Assembly (NCBI RefSeq): GCF_022369515.1 | Contig: NZ_CP059724.1 | Location: 6,200,001-6,264,000, forward strand | Length of the DNA stretch: 64,000 bases | Source of the DNA: Paenibacillus sp. 19GGS1-52 | GTDB taxonomy: Bacteria; Bacillota; Bacilli; Paenibacillales; Paenibacillaceae | Direction: 5' to 3' | Shown here: one piece after another, positions 9,130 to 16,150 of the stretch | Numbering within the stretch: the stretch's first letter is position 1 | Layout: each line of letters begins with the position of its first letter | The notes under the pieces: model-generated | Database searches by the model: none | The model's input: only the letters and a program-made list of their open reading frames with translations | What the model was told of the DNA's origin: nothing | Program-made: the position numbers and the translations under genes

Positions 9130-9259
9130 GCGGACTCGAGGGACGCTATTGATTCAGTTTCTTCCCAAAAGAACCTGTTTTTGATTCAATAGCGTTTCCT
9201 GAGTCCGCTTCCTGTTTCGTTCACCCCCTCAAAAGGGAAATAGCGGCTCTACAGTCCGC
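9130..9259. repeat. Three copies of an AATAGCG-N6-SAGTCCGC intergenic repeat
   Basis: The motif AATAGCG, six variable bases, then G/CAGTCCGC occurs at 9188-9208 and 9239-9259 on the plus strand and at 9130-9150 on the minus strand. The first two face each other and form an imperfect long stem-loop with a loop near 9151-9187. This resembles the REP-like intergenic repeats of Paenibacillus genomes. It fills most of the 9039-9467 gap together with the terminator at 9369. Confidence 0.6.
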
Positions 9260-9368
9260 CTGGGTCGAACTGCAAAACTTTTTTTATAAGATATTGTCTC
9301 AACGCGGTGAGAAACAGAAGTTTTCGCCATATCAAGAAGAAAACGAGTGAAATTCTTATCTTTCAAGT

Positions 9369-9419
9369 AAAAAGGCCCCTTCTCTTTTCGGATGAATCCG
9401 TAAGAGAAGGAGCCTTTTT
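9369..9419. terminator. Bidirectional terminator between nucleotidyltransferase and lasso exporter genes
   Basis: AAAAAGGC-CCTTCTCTT pairs with AAGAGAAGG-GCCTTTTT around a 15-base loop. T-runs exist on both strands, and both flanking genes (9038 plus, 9468 minus) end here. Confidence 0.85.
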
Positions 9420-9467
9420 GCTGCTCGGATATGTGTTTTTCATTAGATAAATTAGAGTTTCGCCCTT

Positions 9468-11264
9468 CTACATAGCCTCATTTTGACTGCTTAACAATCG
9501 GCTAAACATCCCGCCCTTTTCTAAAGCTAGTCCTGAATACAGACCCTGCTGTACAACATGACCATCGTCAATAACCAAAATCTGATCCGCTCCCCGGATT
9601 GTAGATAGACGGTGGGCAATCACGATAATCGTTACGGAGTGCTTCAACCGATCCAAGGCTTCCTGAATTTTCTTCTCGTTCTCCGTGTCCAGCGCACTCG
9701 TCGCCTCATCCAGAACCAATATGGAAGGCTTGCGGATAATCGCCCGCGCGAGTACGAGACGCTGCCGTTCCCCACCAGACAGGCGAATACCCCGGTCCCC
9801 AATTAGCGTATCTAGTCCCTGCGGCAGTGCACGAACAAATTCAGCAGAAGAAGCGAACTCCAAGGCTTCCCATAGCTCTTCCTCGCTCGCATCTGGTTTA
9901 ATCATGGTGAGGTTCTCCCGAATGGTAGCATTATAAAGGAATGGGTCCTGTGCTACATAGCCAATTGACCGTCTGTAAGACAGAAGCCGCTCTCCCGAGA
10001 TCGGTTTGCCGTCGGCCAGAATCTCCCCTGATTCCGGCTGCATAAGTCCCATAAGCAGATCAACAAGCGTGCTCTTCCCTGCTCCCGAACGTCCAACTAC
10101 AGCCGTCATGCGATTGGCGGGAATAAAGACATTTACCTGCTGCAGCGAATAATGCGGCTCCTGCGGATGATAACGGAAATCGACATCCCGCGCTTCCAGA
10201 CCCCGCTTCAGCGTCAAAGGGACAATGTGCTGCTTGCTTTCCTCCTCACTACGTTCAGCGGCCTGCTGGCATTCTTCCTGCAATTGCTGCAACTGTTTAA
10301 ACGAAGGAAGAACCGAAGACAGCTGCTCCATCAAGGACTGCAGCGTAGCGAAAGTCGGCCACAGCCGGGCAAAGATCAGGATGACCAGCAACAGATGTGG
10401 ACCCTCTGCATGCATAAACCGGAAAGACACGAAGATAAACACGGCGATCAGCAGTGTAGATGACATTTTGTACAACAGCTGGGAATTGGAGCGCATCCGT
10501 GTATAATCAAGCTGCTCCTGCTTGACCTCCCCAGTGAAATCATGAAGCCAATTCAGTCGGGAAAGCTCCAGATTGTTGCTTTTGATATCTTTGATACCGT
10601 TCAATTGGTCCGTGATTCCACCCAAATAAACTTTACCGAGTAAGGAACTGCGGCTGCCCAGCTTTCTGGCCTTACGGATAAATCGGCGGGAGAATACGGA
10701 TAGCAGGACCGCACAAACCAGAACGGAGAGGGTCATCTTGGGGGACAGCCAAAAGGCGAAGCCAATTTGGACTAGGGTGAACAGAAGCGAAGTAATAAAC
10801 TGCAAGAAACTGCTTATGCCTGCGAGCACTCTCGCCAGTTCCGTTGTCATCATATTGATCAGGTCCGAAGTCCGTTTTTTGAGAAAAAAAGACCACTCGG
10901 CCCGCAATAGTGCGCTGTATACTTCATACCGCAGCTTCCGGCCATAATTCTGCTGAATTTCTACGTTGCGGATCGCGACTGACCGTGAGATCACATTCTG
11001 GCAAAGGGCGATCAGAATGTAGACTCCAAGCACAAGCAGAAGCGCCGTGGACTGTGGCAGCTCTGTGATAAAATCAAACATAGGTAAATTATAACCCGCT
11101 CCTGTACCGCCAAGCTGAATGCCCGCCATTGCCAGCATGGGCACGAGCAGCAGAATGGCCGAACTTTCCAGCAGTCCGCTGATGAGCATGCCTAACATAT
11201 TAAGGTACAGTTTAACTCCAGACAAAGCAAACAGCTGGCGGATGTAATAGATTATTACTTGCAT
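9468..11264 (-). CDS. Lasso peptide ABC exporter (membrane and ATPase fused)
   Basis: Type I ABC exporter half-transporter of 598 aa, the 'D' protein of lasso clusters. It exports the mature peptide and usually gives self-protection. About six membrane helices fill residues 1-320. The nucleotide-binding domain shows Walker A GRSGAGKSTLVDLL (about 392), signature LSGGERQRLVLARAI, Walker B ILVLDEATSALD and the H-loop AHRLSTIRGA. No C39 peptidase domain is present, as expected where a separate leader peptidase exists. ATG 11264 follows GAGGTG by 6 bases; upstream in-frame codons overlap the peptidase gene. Last gene of the lasso operon. Confidence 0.9.
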   Translation of the reverse strand: MQVIIYYIRQLFALSGVKLYLNMLGMLISGLLESSAILLLVPMLAMAGIQLGGTGAGYNLPMFDFITELPQSTALLLVLGVYILIALCQNVISRSVAIRNVEIQQNYGRKLRYEVYSALLRAEWSFFLKKRTSDLINMMTTELARVLAGISSFLQFITSLLFTLVQIGFAFWLSPKMTLSVLVCAVLLSVFSRRFIRKARKLGSRSSLLGKVYLGGITDQLNGIKDIKSNNLELSRLNWLHDFTGEVKQEQLDYTRMRSNSQLLYKMSSTLLIAVFIFVSFRFMHAEGPHLLLVILIFARLWPTFATLQSLMEQLSSVLPSFKQLQQLQEECQQAAERSEEESKQHIVPLTLKRGLEARDVDFRYHPQEPHYSLQQVNVFIPANRMTAVVGRSGAGKSTLVDLLMGLMQPESGEILADGKPISGERLLSYRRSIGYVAQDPFLYNATIRENLTMIKPDASEEELWEALEFASSAEFVRALPQGLDTLIGDRGIRLSGGERQRLVLARAIIRKPSILVLDEATSALDTENEKKIQEALDRLKHSVTIIVIAHRLSTIRGADQILVIDDGHVVQQGLYSGLALEKGGMFSRLLSSQNEAM

Positions 11265-11277
11265 GGGCACACCTCGA

Positions 11278-11736
11278 TTACTCGGCTTGTAAGACTTTTG
11301 CAAACTTCTCCACAACGACAAAACCCTGCATCATATCGTCGCCAGAGACATAATAAGCCCCACTGCGCAGCCAAGCATGCGCAATCATTTGGCCTTTTAC
11401 GTCTCTCGCAACCCCCAGATACAGTGTGCTTTCTATTCCGCGCTTCTCTAGCATGTCCAGTCCGGCCACCGCTCTGACCATACAAGTACTCTTCCAAGGC
11501 GTATATCTGCTGATTATTCGAATAGCGCTAGTAATATGCTTAATACTAGTAATATCGCTGTCTTTGGAGACCGAAGAGGTCTCATTAGACTTTAGACCGA
11601 GCCTCGTCGCGGTCTTGGAGAACGGAAACAATAGCTGAATTCTCGCCAAGGTCAATCTCAACAAGGCTTCTGGAATCAGCGCCAACACAGCTTTGTCATA
11701 AGTTAACAGCCGACGAATGCGCCGAAGCGTACTCAT
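11278..11736 (-). CDS. Lasso leader peptidase (B2, transglutaminase-like cysteine protease)
   Basis: 152 aa; cleaves the leader from the lasso precursor with help from the RRE protein encoded just before it. The B2-type fold of the transglutaminase-like superfamily is seen in WKSTCMVRAVAGLDMLEKRG (catalytic Cys85), IAHAWLRSG (His120) and YYVSGDD (an Asp near 133). Its ATG overlaps the TGA of the upstream B1 gene as ATGA, so the two are translationally coupled. In some lasso clusters B1 and B2 are one protein; here they are split, as is usual in Firmicutes. Confidence 0.9.
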   Translation of the reverse strand: MSTLRRIRRLLTYDKAVLALIPEALLRLTLARIQLLFPFSKTATRLGLKSNETSSVSKDSDITSIKHITSAIRIISRYTPWKSTCMVRAVAGLDMLEKRGIESTLYLGVARDVKGQMIAHAWLRSGAYYVSGDDMMQGFVVVEKFAKVLQAE

Positions 11737-12032
11737 GGCCGGCTGACGAATTCGATAAGATCCTCTTCCAGCAAATGCTGCAGGAAGGAAAACACATCCC
11801 GCTCAGCAAGTTCGGCCGAAACTTCAAAATTGTCCTTAATGGTCTCTACCACGAGGCTAACAGGAGCAGGGGATGCCAGCGCATTCCAGATCTCTCCGCC
11901 AACCTCTCCAAGGTTATAGTACTTTCCGTTCTTCACATTCAGCATAACCTTCTCACCGTCCATGTCGCTGGCAATATTGCCAGCCTGTTGCACAAGAACA
12001 GATTCGAGGGACAACATATTTGTATTGTTCAT
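11733..12032 (-). CDS. Lasso precursor recognition element (B1, PqqD/RRE protein)
   Basis: 99 aa of the PqqD-like RiPP recognition fold, which binds the leader peptide and delivers it to the peptidase and cyclase. Seen: the three-strand part KVMLNVKNGKYYNLGEVGGEIWNAL followed by helices with VSLVVETIKDNFEV and FLQHLLEEDLIEFV. ATG 12032 follows GGAGGAGAG by about 8 bases; an in-frame start at 12077 lies inside the kinase gene. It starts 4 bases after the kinase stop. Confidence 0.9.
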   Translation of the reverse strand: MNNTNMLSLESVLVQQAGNIASDMDGEKVMLNVKNGKYYNLGEVGGEIWNALASPAPVSLVVETIKDNFEVSAELAERDVFSFLQHLLEEDLIEFVSRP

Positions 12033-12036
12033 TGAT

Positions 12037-12969
12037 TTATCTCTCCTCCACTTGATTATGGATCGTTTCAAGAACAAGCGCAGCTTGCTCCGGAGCGCTA
12101 AAGCCCTGCTCTGGCCGGGTAAGCCGATAAATCGGCAATCGGTTGACGAATGAGGCGATCAGGCTGAAATGCCATTCCATGATACCGAGGTGACTCACGA
12201 CATGCTTCTGATACGTATGATTAAATATCGTATGGAATCGTTCCATTCCTTGGATAGGCTGTACAGTTATTGGACTGTCAGACGAAACCGCTAATTCGAA
12301 TACACCGGCGAGCGGCAACGGTTCGGCGTGAAAGCGGTCATGTACCGGAACTGCGAATTTAGCTTCTCTTTGGAAAAGCGGGCGATAAGAGGACGAACTC
12401 ATTCCCAAATAGTCCAAGCTTTGCTGCCATAACTTCTGCTGCGGATAGCCTGGAACTGCTAACGGATGTCCATTTTGCACCATAACGGGAATAACGTCGT
12501 CGCTGATAAGCCGGTAGTTCTGATCCATTAAATAGGAAGCGAGTGTCGATTTGCCTGCTCCGGAACGGCCCACCAGCGCGTAGGCTTTTTTATCGATGAC
12601 AAGCGCACTACCGTGAAGGGGGAGAACTCGTCTTTGCATAAGCAGAATCCCCATACAGCTTCCCAGAATAAACAAACGAATACAATCCTCGTCAGCATGG
12701 GCAGCGGGTGATACCACTATTGTATTGCCGTCTTGAACAGAAAAAATAGCTGTATCCTTGATCTCGAACATGACTTCGTTACCCAGCAACCCTAGACTGA
12801 GGGAAACCTTAGGTATGTTTGCCCATCGCTCAGCCAAGTCCGCTTGAATGACTGATATGCTGCCGATGAGTCCTGGTTGATCGGTTAAAGGAAGTTCCGG
12901 CAATGGTAATTCACTATAAATTTGTAGACCAAAGGCTTTATAGGCAAGGCGCTGAACTGTATTGACCAT
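12037..12969 (-). CDS. HPr kinase-like lasso peptide tailoring kinase
   Basis: 310 aa related to HPr kinase/phosphorylase. In paeninodin-type clusters this enzyme phosphorylates the C-terminal Ser of the precursor. P-loop LVGRSGAGKSTL (residues about 132-143), the preceding HGSALVI with a conserved His (about 119), and ISDDVIPV after it are the HPr-kinase core. The precursor encoded next to it does end in Ser, which fits this role. ATG 12969 follows GGAGTG by 6 bases; the GTG at 12978 has no room for a ribosome site. Confidence 0.85.
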   Translation of the reverse strand: MVNTVQRLAYKAFGLQIYSELPLPELPLTDQPGLIGSISVIQADLAERWANIPKVSLSLGLLGNEVMFEIKDTAIFSVQDGNTIVVSPAAHADEDCIRLFILGSCMGILLMQRRVLPLHGSALVIDKKAYALVGRSGAGKSTLASYLMDQNYRLISDDVIPVMVQNGHPLAVPGYPQQKLWQQSLDYLGMSSSSYRPLFQREAKFAVPVHDRFHAEPLPLAGVFELAVSSDSPITVQPIQGMERFHTIFNHTYQKHVVSHLGIMEWHFSLIASFVNRLPIYRLTRPEQGFSAPEQAALVLETIHNQVEER

Positions 12970-13020
12970 ACTGTTCACTCCATATTGTCAATTTCACCCG
13001 CTATCTTCCACGGATGATGT

Positions 13021-13065
13021 ATAAAAAGAAAACCCCCATCCCCCTCCCAACATGCTTAGGGGGAT
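13021..13065 (-). terminator. Attenuator-like terminator between lasso precursor and kinase genes
   Basis: Minus-strand transcript ATCCCCCT (13065-13058) pairs with AGGGGGAT (13045-13038) around a 12-base loop, then a GGGGGTTTTCTTTTT tail. It lies 28 bases after the precursor stop and just before the kinase gene. A partial terminator here would let precursor mRNA outnumber enzyme mRNA. Confidence 0.7.
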
Positions 13066-13092
13066 AAGGGCGGGGCCGGACTAACGGCCATT

Positions 13093-13218
13093 TTACGAGT
13101 AGTGTACAACTTCAGTTGGATCAGCCTGGAAAGAGTCAGCAATTCTTTCTCCTGGTCCAGCCATAGTCATTTTGATATCAAGAACTTCCAAAGAAGGCGT
13201 GTTATATTCTTTTTTCAT
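13093..13218 (-). CDS. Lasso peptide precursor, paeninodin-like
   Basis: A 41-aa peptide. The leader is MKKEYNTPSLEVLDIKMTM, with the Y-x-x-P motif bound by the RRE and the conserved Thr at position -2. The core is 22 residues: it opens AGPGERIAD and ends EVVHYS. By analogy with paeninodin, whose core also begins AGPG, the amine of Ala1 should be joined to the side chain of Asp9, giving a nine-residue ring and a 13-residue tail. The C-terminal Ser is the expected target of the adjacent kinase. A strong GGGAGGTG site lies 6 bases upstream of the ATG. The gene sits 29 bases after the cyclase stop. Confidence 0.93.
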   Translation of the reverse strand: MKKEYNTPSLEVLDIKMTMAGPGERIADSFQADPTEVVHYS

Positions 13219-13247
13219 TATTTTCACCTCCCTTCAAGTGTGATCTG

Positions 13248-15173
13248 TCAGGACATACGCTTCAGAAAACGATAAAATACAAGTCCTCGTGATAGAAGGC
13301 GGAAGTCTGTACTATAAATCATAGTGGGATCAGGCTTGCTGCCAAGCCGTTCTAGACATCTAGCAAGATCTACATGGTTCAAATAGGACGATGCACGGGG
13401 ATCTCTAATCATTTCTTTTAGCTCCCTAAGGAAAGAGGGCCACTCCGGCATCATGCGGTGAATCCCATCCGCCCCCTGCAACCCGCGCCGCTTACGATTC
13501 ATTCTGACCTTGTCCGGAAGTCGTCCCTTCATTGCCCTGCGAACTAAGGAACGGTCTACTCCGTTCTGAACATATTGTTCTTCTGGCACAGACAGACAGA
13601 AACGGATCACACGCAAATCATTGGTGGGATCGCGATCCCATACTCGATACTTCAACGACAGCTTGGTGGCGACGGTTCCGTTCACATTCCAAATATGCGG
13701 CTGCTCAAAATGATCTTTTCGAATACCATAGATCGTCTGCGAATTCTCACTATCCATGTTAAATTCCCTTAGTCGTTGATTCACGTCCGTTCGCTTAGCG
13801 AAGTCGGGATGAATTAGTTTGGGCAACGGATTGGGCCTCTTAGACAACAGCCGAGTAAGAGATGGAAAAACTTTCCCGCCGACAATCTGCAGTACCTTTT
13901 TTCTGTCCGCATTCATGGACTGATTATATTGCCTGTACTCCTGATAAAAGGAGGGCCAATGTAGCTCACGAATCAGCTTGGCTTGATAATCTAGCGCAGT
14001 GCCCCAGGAAATGCTCCAATTCCCTCTTTGTCCGCTAAGCAGAACACCGATCCCCTTCATTTGCGCCTGCTCGAAGATCCCTTTAAGCCAATAGGAGTTC
14101 TCAATGAATTTGTAAGGCATCTCCATGATATCCAACCATTCATCAATCTCGGAATAAGGGCTTAGCTTGGGAAAGTTCAGAAAGTTCGACTCAATATTCC
14201 CCACATGATCGATGGTCTCTTGGATAAAGGGCCGTTCATCGGCCACTCGATTGGATAGATTGAAATCGGTGAAAGTGTCTACTGGATAGTAACTGAATGT
14301 ATGTAATGGTTTCCTGCGACGATGAAGCTCTTCGGCAGCGAAGCTGACGACCGAACCAGAGTCCAGTCCACCACTTAAATTGGCACCAACTGCAAGGTGA
14401 GTACGAAGCCTATCTCGCACGGCTTGCCCAAGAACTTCACGGAAAGCCTCCTCGTATTCACCGTTAGAACTTAGACGAAGTTTTTGCGTATGCAGTGTGT
14501 AATATTGCGAGAAAACAATCTTCTCATTGGTGATAGAAACCCAATGCCCCGCAGGAAGCTGTTCGATCGATTGATAAACGCTCGAGAAGCAATTCAGGGT
14601 ATCAATTCGACCTTCGATCGCTAGAAACTCGGATGCCCACTCTTCGTTAAGCTGTTTGCTTACACCCTGCAGGGTCAGTAAAGGATGAATGACCGTACAG
14701 AACGAGAACAATCCGGCGGAACGGTGAAAATAGAGCGTCCGGCTGCCGGAGAAATCTCTGGCCCCGAAGAGAGCACCCTTTCTTTCATCCCAGATCATAA
14801 AGGCAAAGTCCCCAACCAAATGAACCGGTGTCTGATCTCCCCATTTCTCATAGGCCAACAGGATCAGTAAGCTGTCTGGTATCGTTCTCCTATCTTCATA
14901 GGGTACCTGAAGCTGCTCGAACAATTCGTCTCGGTTATCGATGATAGCGTCAGCTGTAATGGCCAGCCCCCGTTCGGCATCGTAAAAGGGTAGCGACTCG
15001 TCCAGAGACTGCGGTGTGATCCACTGGGCATGGCAGCCGAAGAAGATACCTTTCTTCTGCCAGACACTTGTCTCATCGGCCGGATAACGCTTCAACTCTT
15101 GCATGAGCTGCAGCCCTTGTTCGGGATCAAGGATATGCTGCTGTAGATGATAGATACCCGCGATTGCGCTCAT
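13248..15173 (-). CDS. Lasso macrolactam synthetase (asparagine synthetase-like cyclase)
   Basis: 641 aa; uses ATP to activate the ring Asp and close the macrolactam. The N-terminal half has the glutamine-amidotransferase fold but residue 2 is Ser, not the catalytic Cys (MSAIAGIYHL), so no ammonia is made, as in known lasso cyclases. The C-terminal half has the PP-loop SGGLDSGS at 267-274. AAGGTGGGG lies before the ATG. It is the first gene of the operon, ahead of the precursor; in many related clusters the precursor comes first. Confidence 0.9.
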   Translation of the reverse strand: MSAIAGIYHLQQHILDPEQGLQLMQELKRYPADETSVWQKKGIFFGCHAQWITPQSLDESLPFYDAERGLAITADAIIDNRDELFEQLQVPYEDRRTIPDSLLILLAYEKWGDQTPVHLVGDFAFMIWDERKGALFGARDFSGSRTLYFHRSAGLFSFCTVIHPLLTLQGVSKQLNEEWASEFLAIEGRIDTLNCFSSVYQSIEQLPAGHWVSITNEKIVFSQYYTLHTQKLRLSSNGEYEEAFREVLGQAVRDRLRTHLAVGANLSGGLDSGSVVSFAAEELHRRRKPLHTFSYYPVDTFTDFNLSNRVADERPFIQETIDHVGNIESNFLNFPKLSPYSEIDEWLDIMEMPYKFIENSYWLKGIFEQAQMKGIGVLLSGQRGNWSISWGTALDYQAKLIRELHWPSFYQEYRQYNQSMNADRKKVLQIVGGKVFPSLTRLLSKRPNPLPKLIHPDFAKRTDVNQRLREFNMDSENSQTIYGIRKDHFEQPHIWNVNGTVATKLSLKYRVWDRDPTNDLRVIRFCLSVPEEQYVQNGVDRSLVRRAMKGRLPDKVRMNRKRRGLQGADGIHRMMPEWPSFLRELKEMIRDPRASSYLNHVDLARCLERLGSKPDPTMIYSTDFRLLSRGLVFYRFLKRMS

Positions 15174-15247
15174 TTCAGATCCCCACCTTATATGGAAAGC
15201 TGCCTTTCGACAGCTTCTTTGAAAAGACCCCGATGGGGACTTCCTTA

Positions 15248-15320
15248 GTTCTTAATTAAGAACACTACTTACTATATAAGATAACGTTCTTACTAATAAA
15301 TGTGAATTCTACCTAAGAAT
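15248..15320 (-). promoter_or_regulatory. Lasso operon promoter region with GTTCTT/AAGAAC operator
   Basis: A perfect 16-bp palindrome GTTCTTAATTAAGAAC lies at 15248-15263. Extra half-sites GTTCTTA (15286-15292) and TAAGAAT (15314-15320) flank it. On the minus strand TATAGT (15276-15271) is the best -10, with only a weak -35 (TTATTA) 17 bp upstream. The palindrome would then cover the first transcribed bases, a repressor position. A similar dyad is at 7802-7817. Confidence 0.5.
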
Positions 15321-15490
15321 ACTTTTATGTATCCTTTAGCGTATTGCCATGAATGTGCAAATGTGTTATGCAACTTTTTGATGATCCGGTTTGTATCACA
15401 GTGTCTGAATAATAACTCGGTTGAATAGATATAATTCAGGCGAAATTCTACTGGCAGACTAGAAATCTATTCGTTAAAGGAGGAATTATT

Positions 15491-16150
15491 ATACACGCAG
15501 CCCATACCTATGCCGCAACCGTCGATGCCCAAACCTTTACAACGTTCCTGGCGCTTGTCGAAGCGATCGTTCCAAACACAGCGATGCCTTGCGATTACGG
15601 GGAAGAGCGATCGGCAGGTGCAGTTGATTTGTGCATTCATGAATATATGATCTGGGAACTCGATCACAGTCTTTCGCTTACATTAGGATTGTATCTGACC
15701 GTCGTCCCCCTATCCACTTCTACCGCTATGATGCTCAATGCAGGTGCAGCTGAATTCGTTGCCTCGGGACAGGCGCAGGATACTCTTAACTACTCGATTT
15801 GGGGGTGCAGTCCGTTCTCCTCGCTTTCCCCGGCTGATCGGATTCGGGTTCTCGCCATGCTGGAACAATTGAAGGTCGATCTTGGAACCTTACCTCCTCC
15901 ATACCGGGATGACGGAGGTCTTGTCAGGTATATGATTGATTTTCTCAACAGGCAGACGATGTTCGGGAATTACTCGGAGTGGTCGGCTTACGGGACGACC
16001 CGGCTTAGGACGCCGACCGAAAGAAGGCTGGAATATTTCCCGCTCAGTTGGAGACAGGTGGGCTACCCTGGAGTTGTTCCCGGCTATCGCGCCCTTCTCG
16101 GTTATTTGTTGACTATCGAGCGAAAAGGAGGGGAATCTACCATTGGATAA
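15491..16150 (+). CDS. GMC-oxidoreductase partner (gluconate 2-dehydrogenase subunit 3-like)
   Basis: About 219 aa; small subunit that usually accompanies GMC-family dehydrogenases. Features are THTYAATVDAQTFTTFLALVEAIVP near the start and GYPGVVPGYRALLGYL near the end. The start is unusual. A strong AAAGGAGG (15476-15483) is followed 7 bases later by ATA, with ATT just before it, and the frame is open from there. The first ATG (15584) is 31 codons in, has no ribosome site, and would remove conserved sequence. Either ATA/ATT is used or an original ATG has been lost. The stop overlaps the TTG start of the GMC gene by 8 bases. Confidence 0.7.
   Translation: MHAAHTYAATVDAQTFTTFLALVEAIVPNTAMPCDYGEERSAGAVDLCIHEYMIWELDHSLSLTLGLYLTVVPLSTSTAMMLNAGAAEFVASGQAQDTLNYSIWGCSPFSSLSPADRIRVLAMLEQLKVDLGTLPPPYRDDGGLVRYMIDFLNRQTMFGNYSEWSAYGTTRLRTPTERRLEYFPLSWRQVGYPGVVPGYRALLGYLLTIERKGGESTIG

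Noticed and set aside
15214-15240. CCCC-ATC-GGGG hairpin in the lasso operon leader
   Set aside because: Only a 4-bp stem with a short T stretch; too weak to call a terminator.
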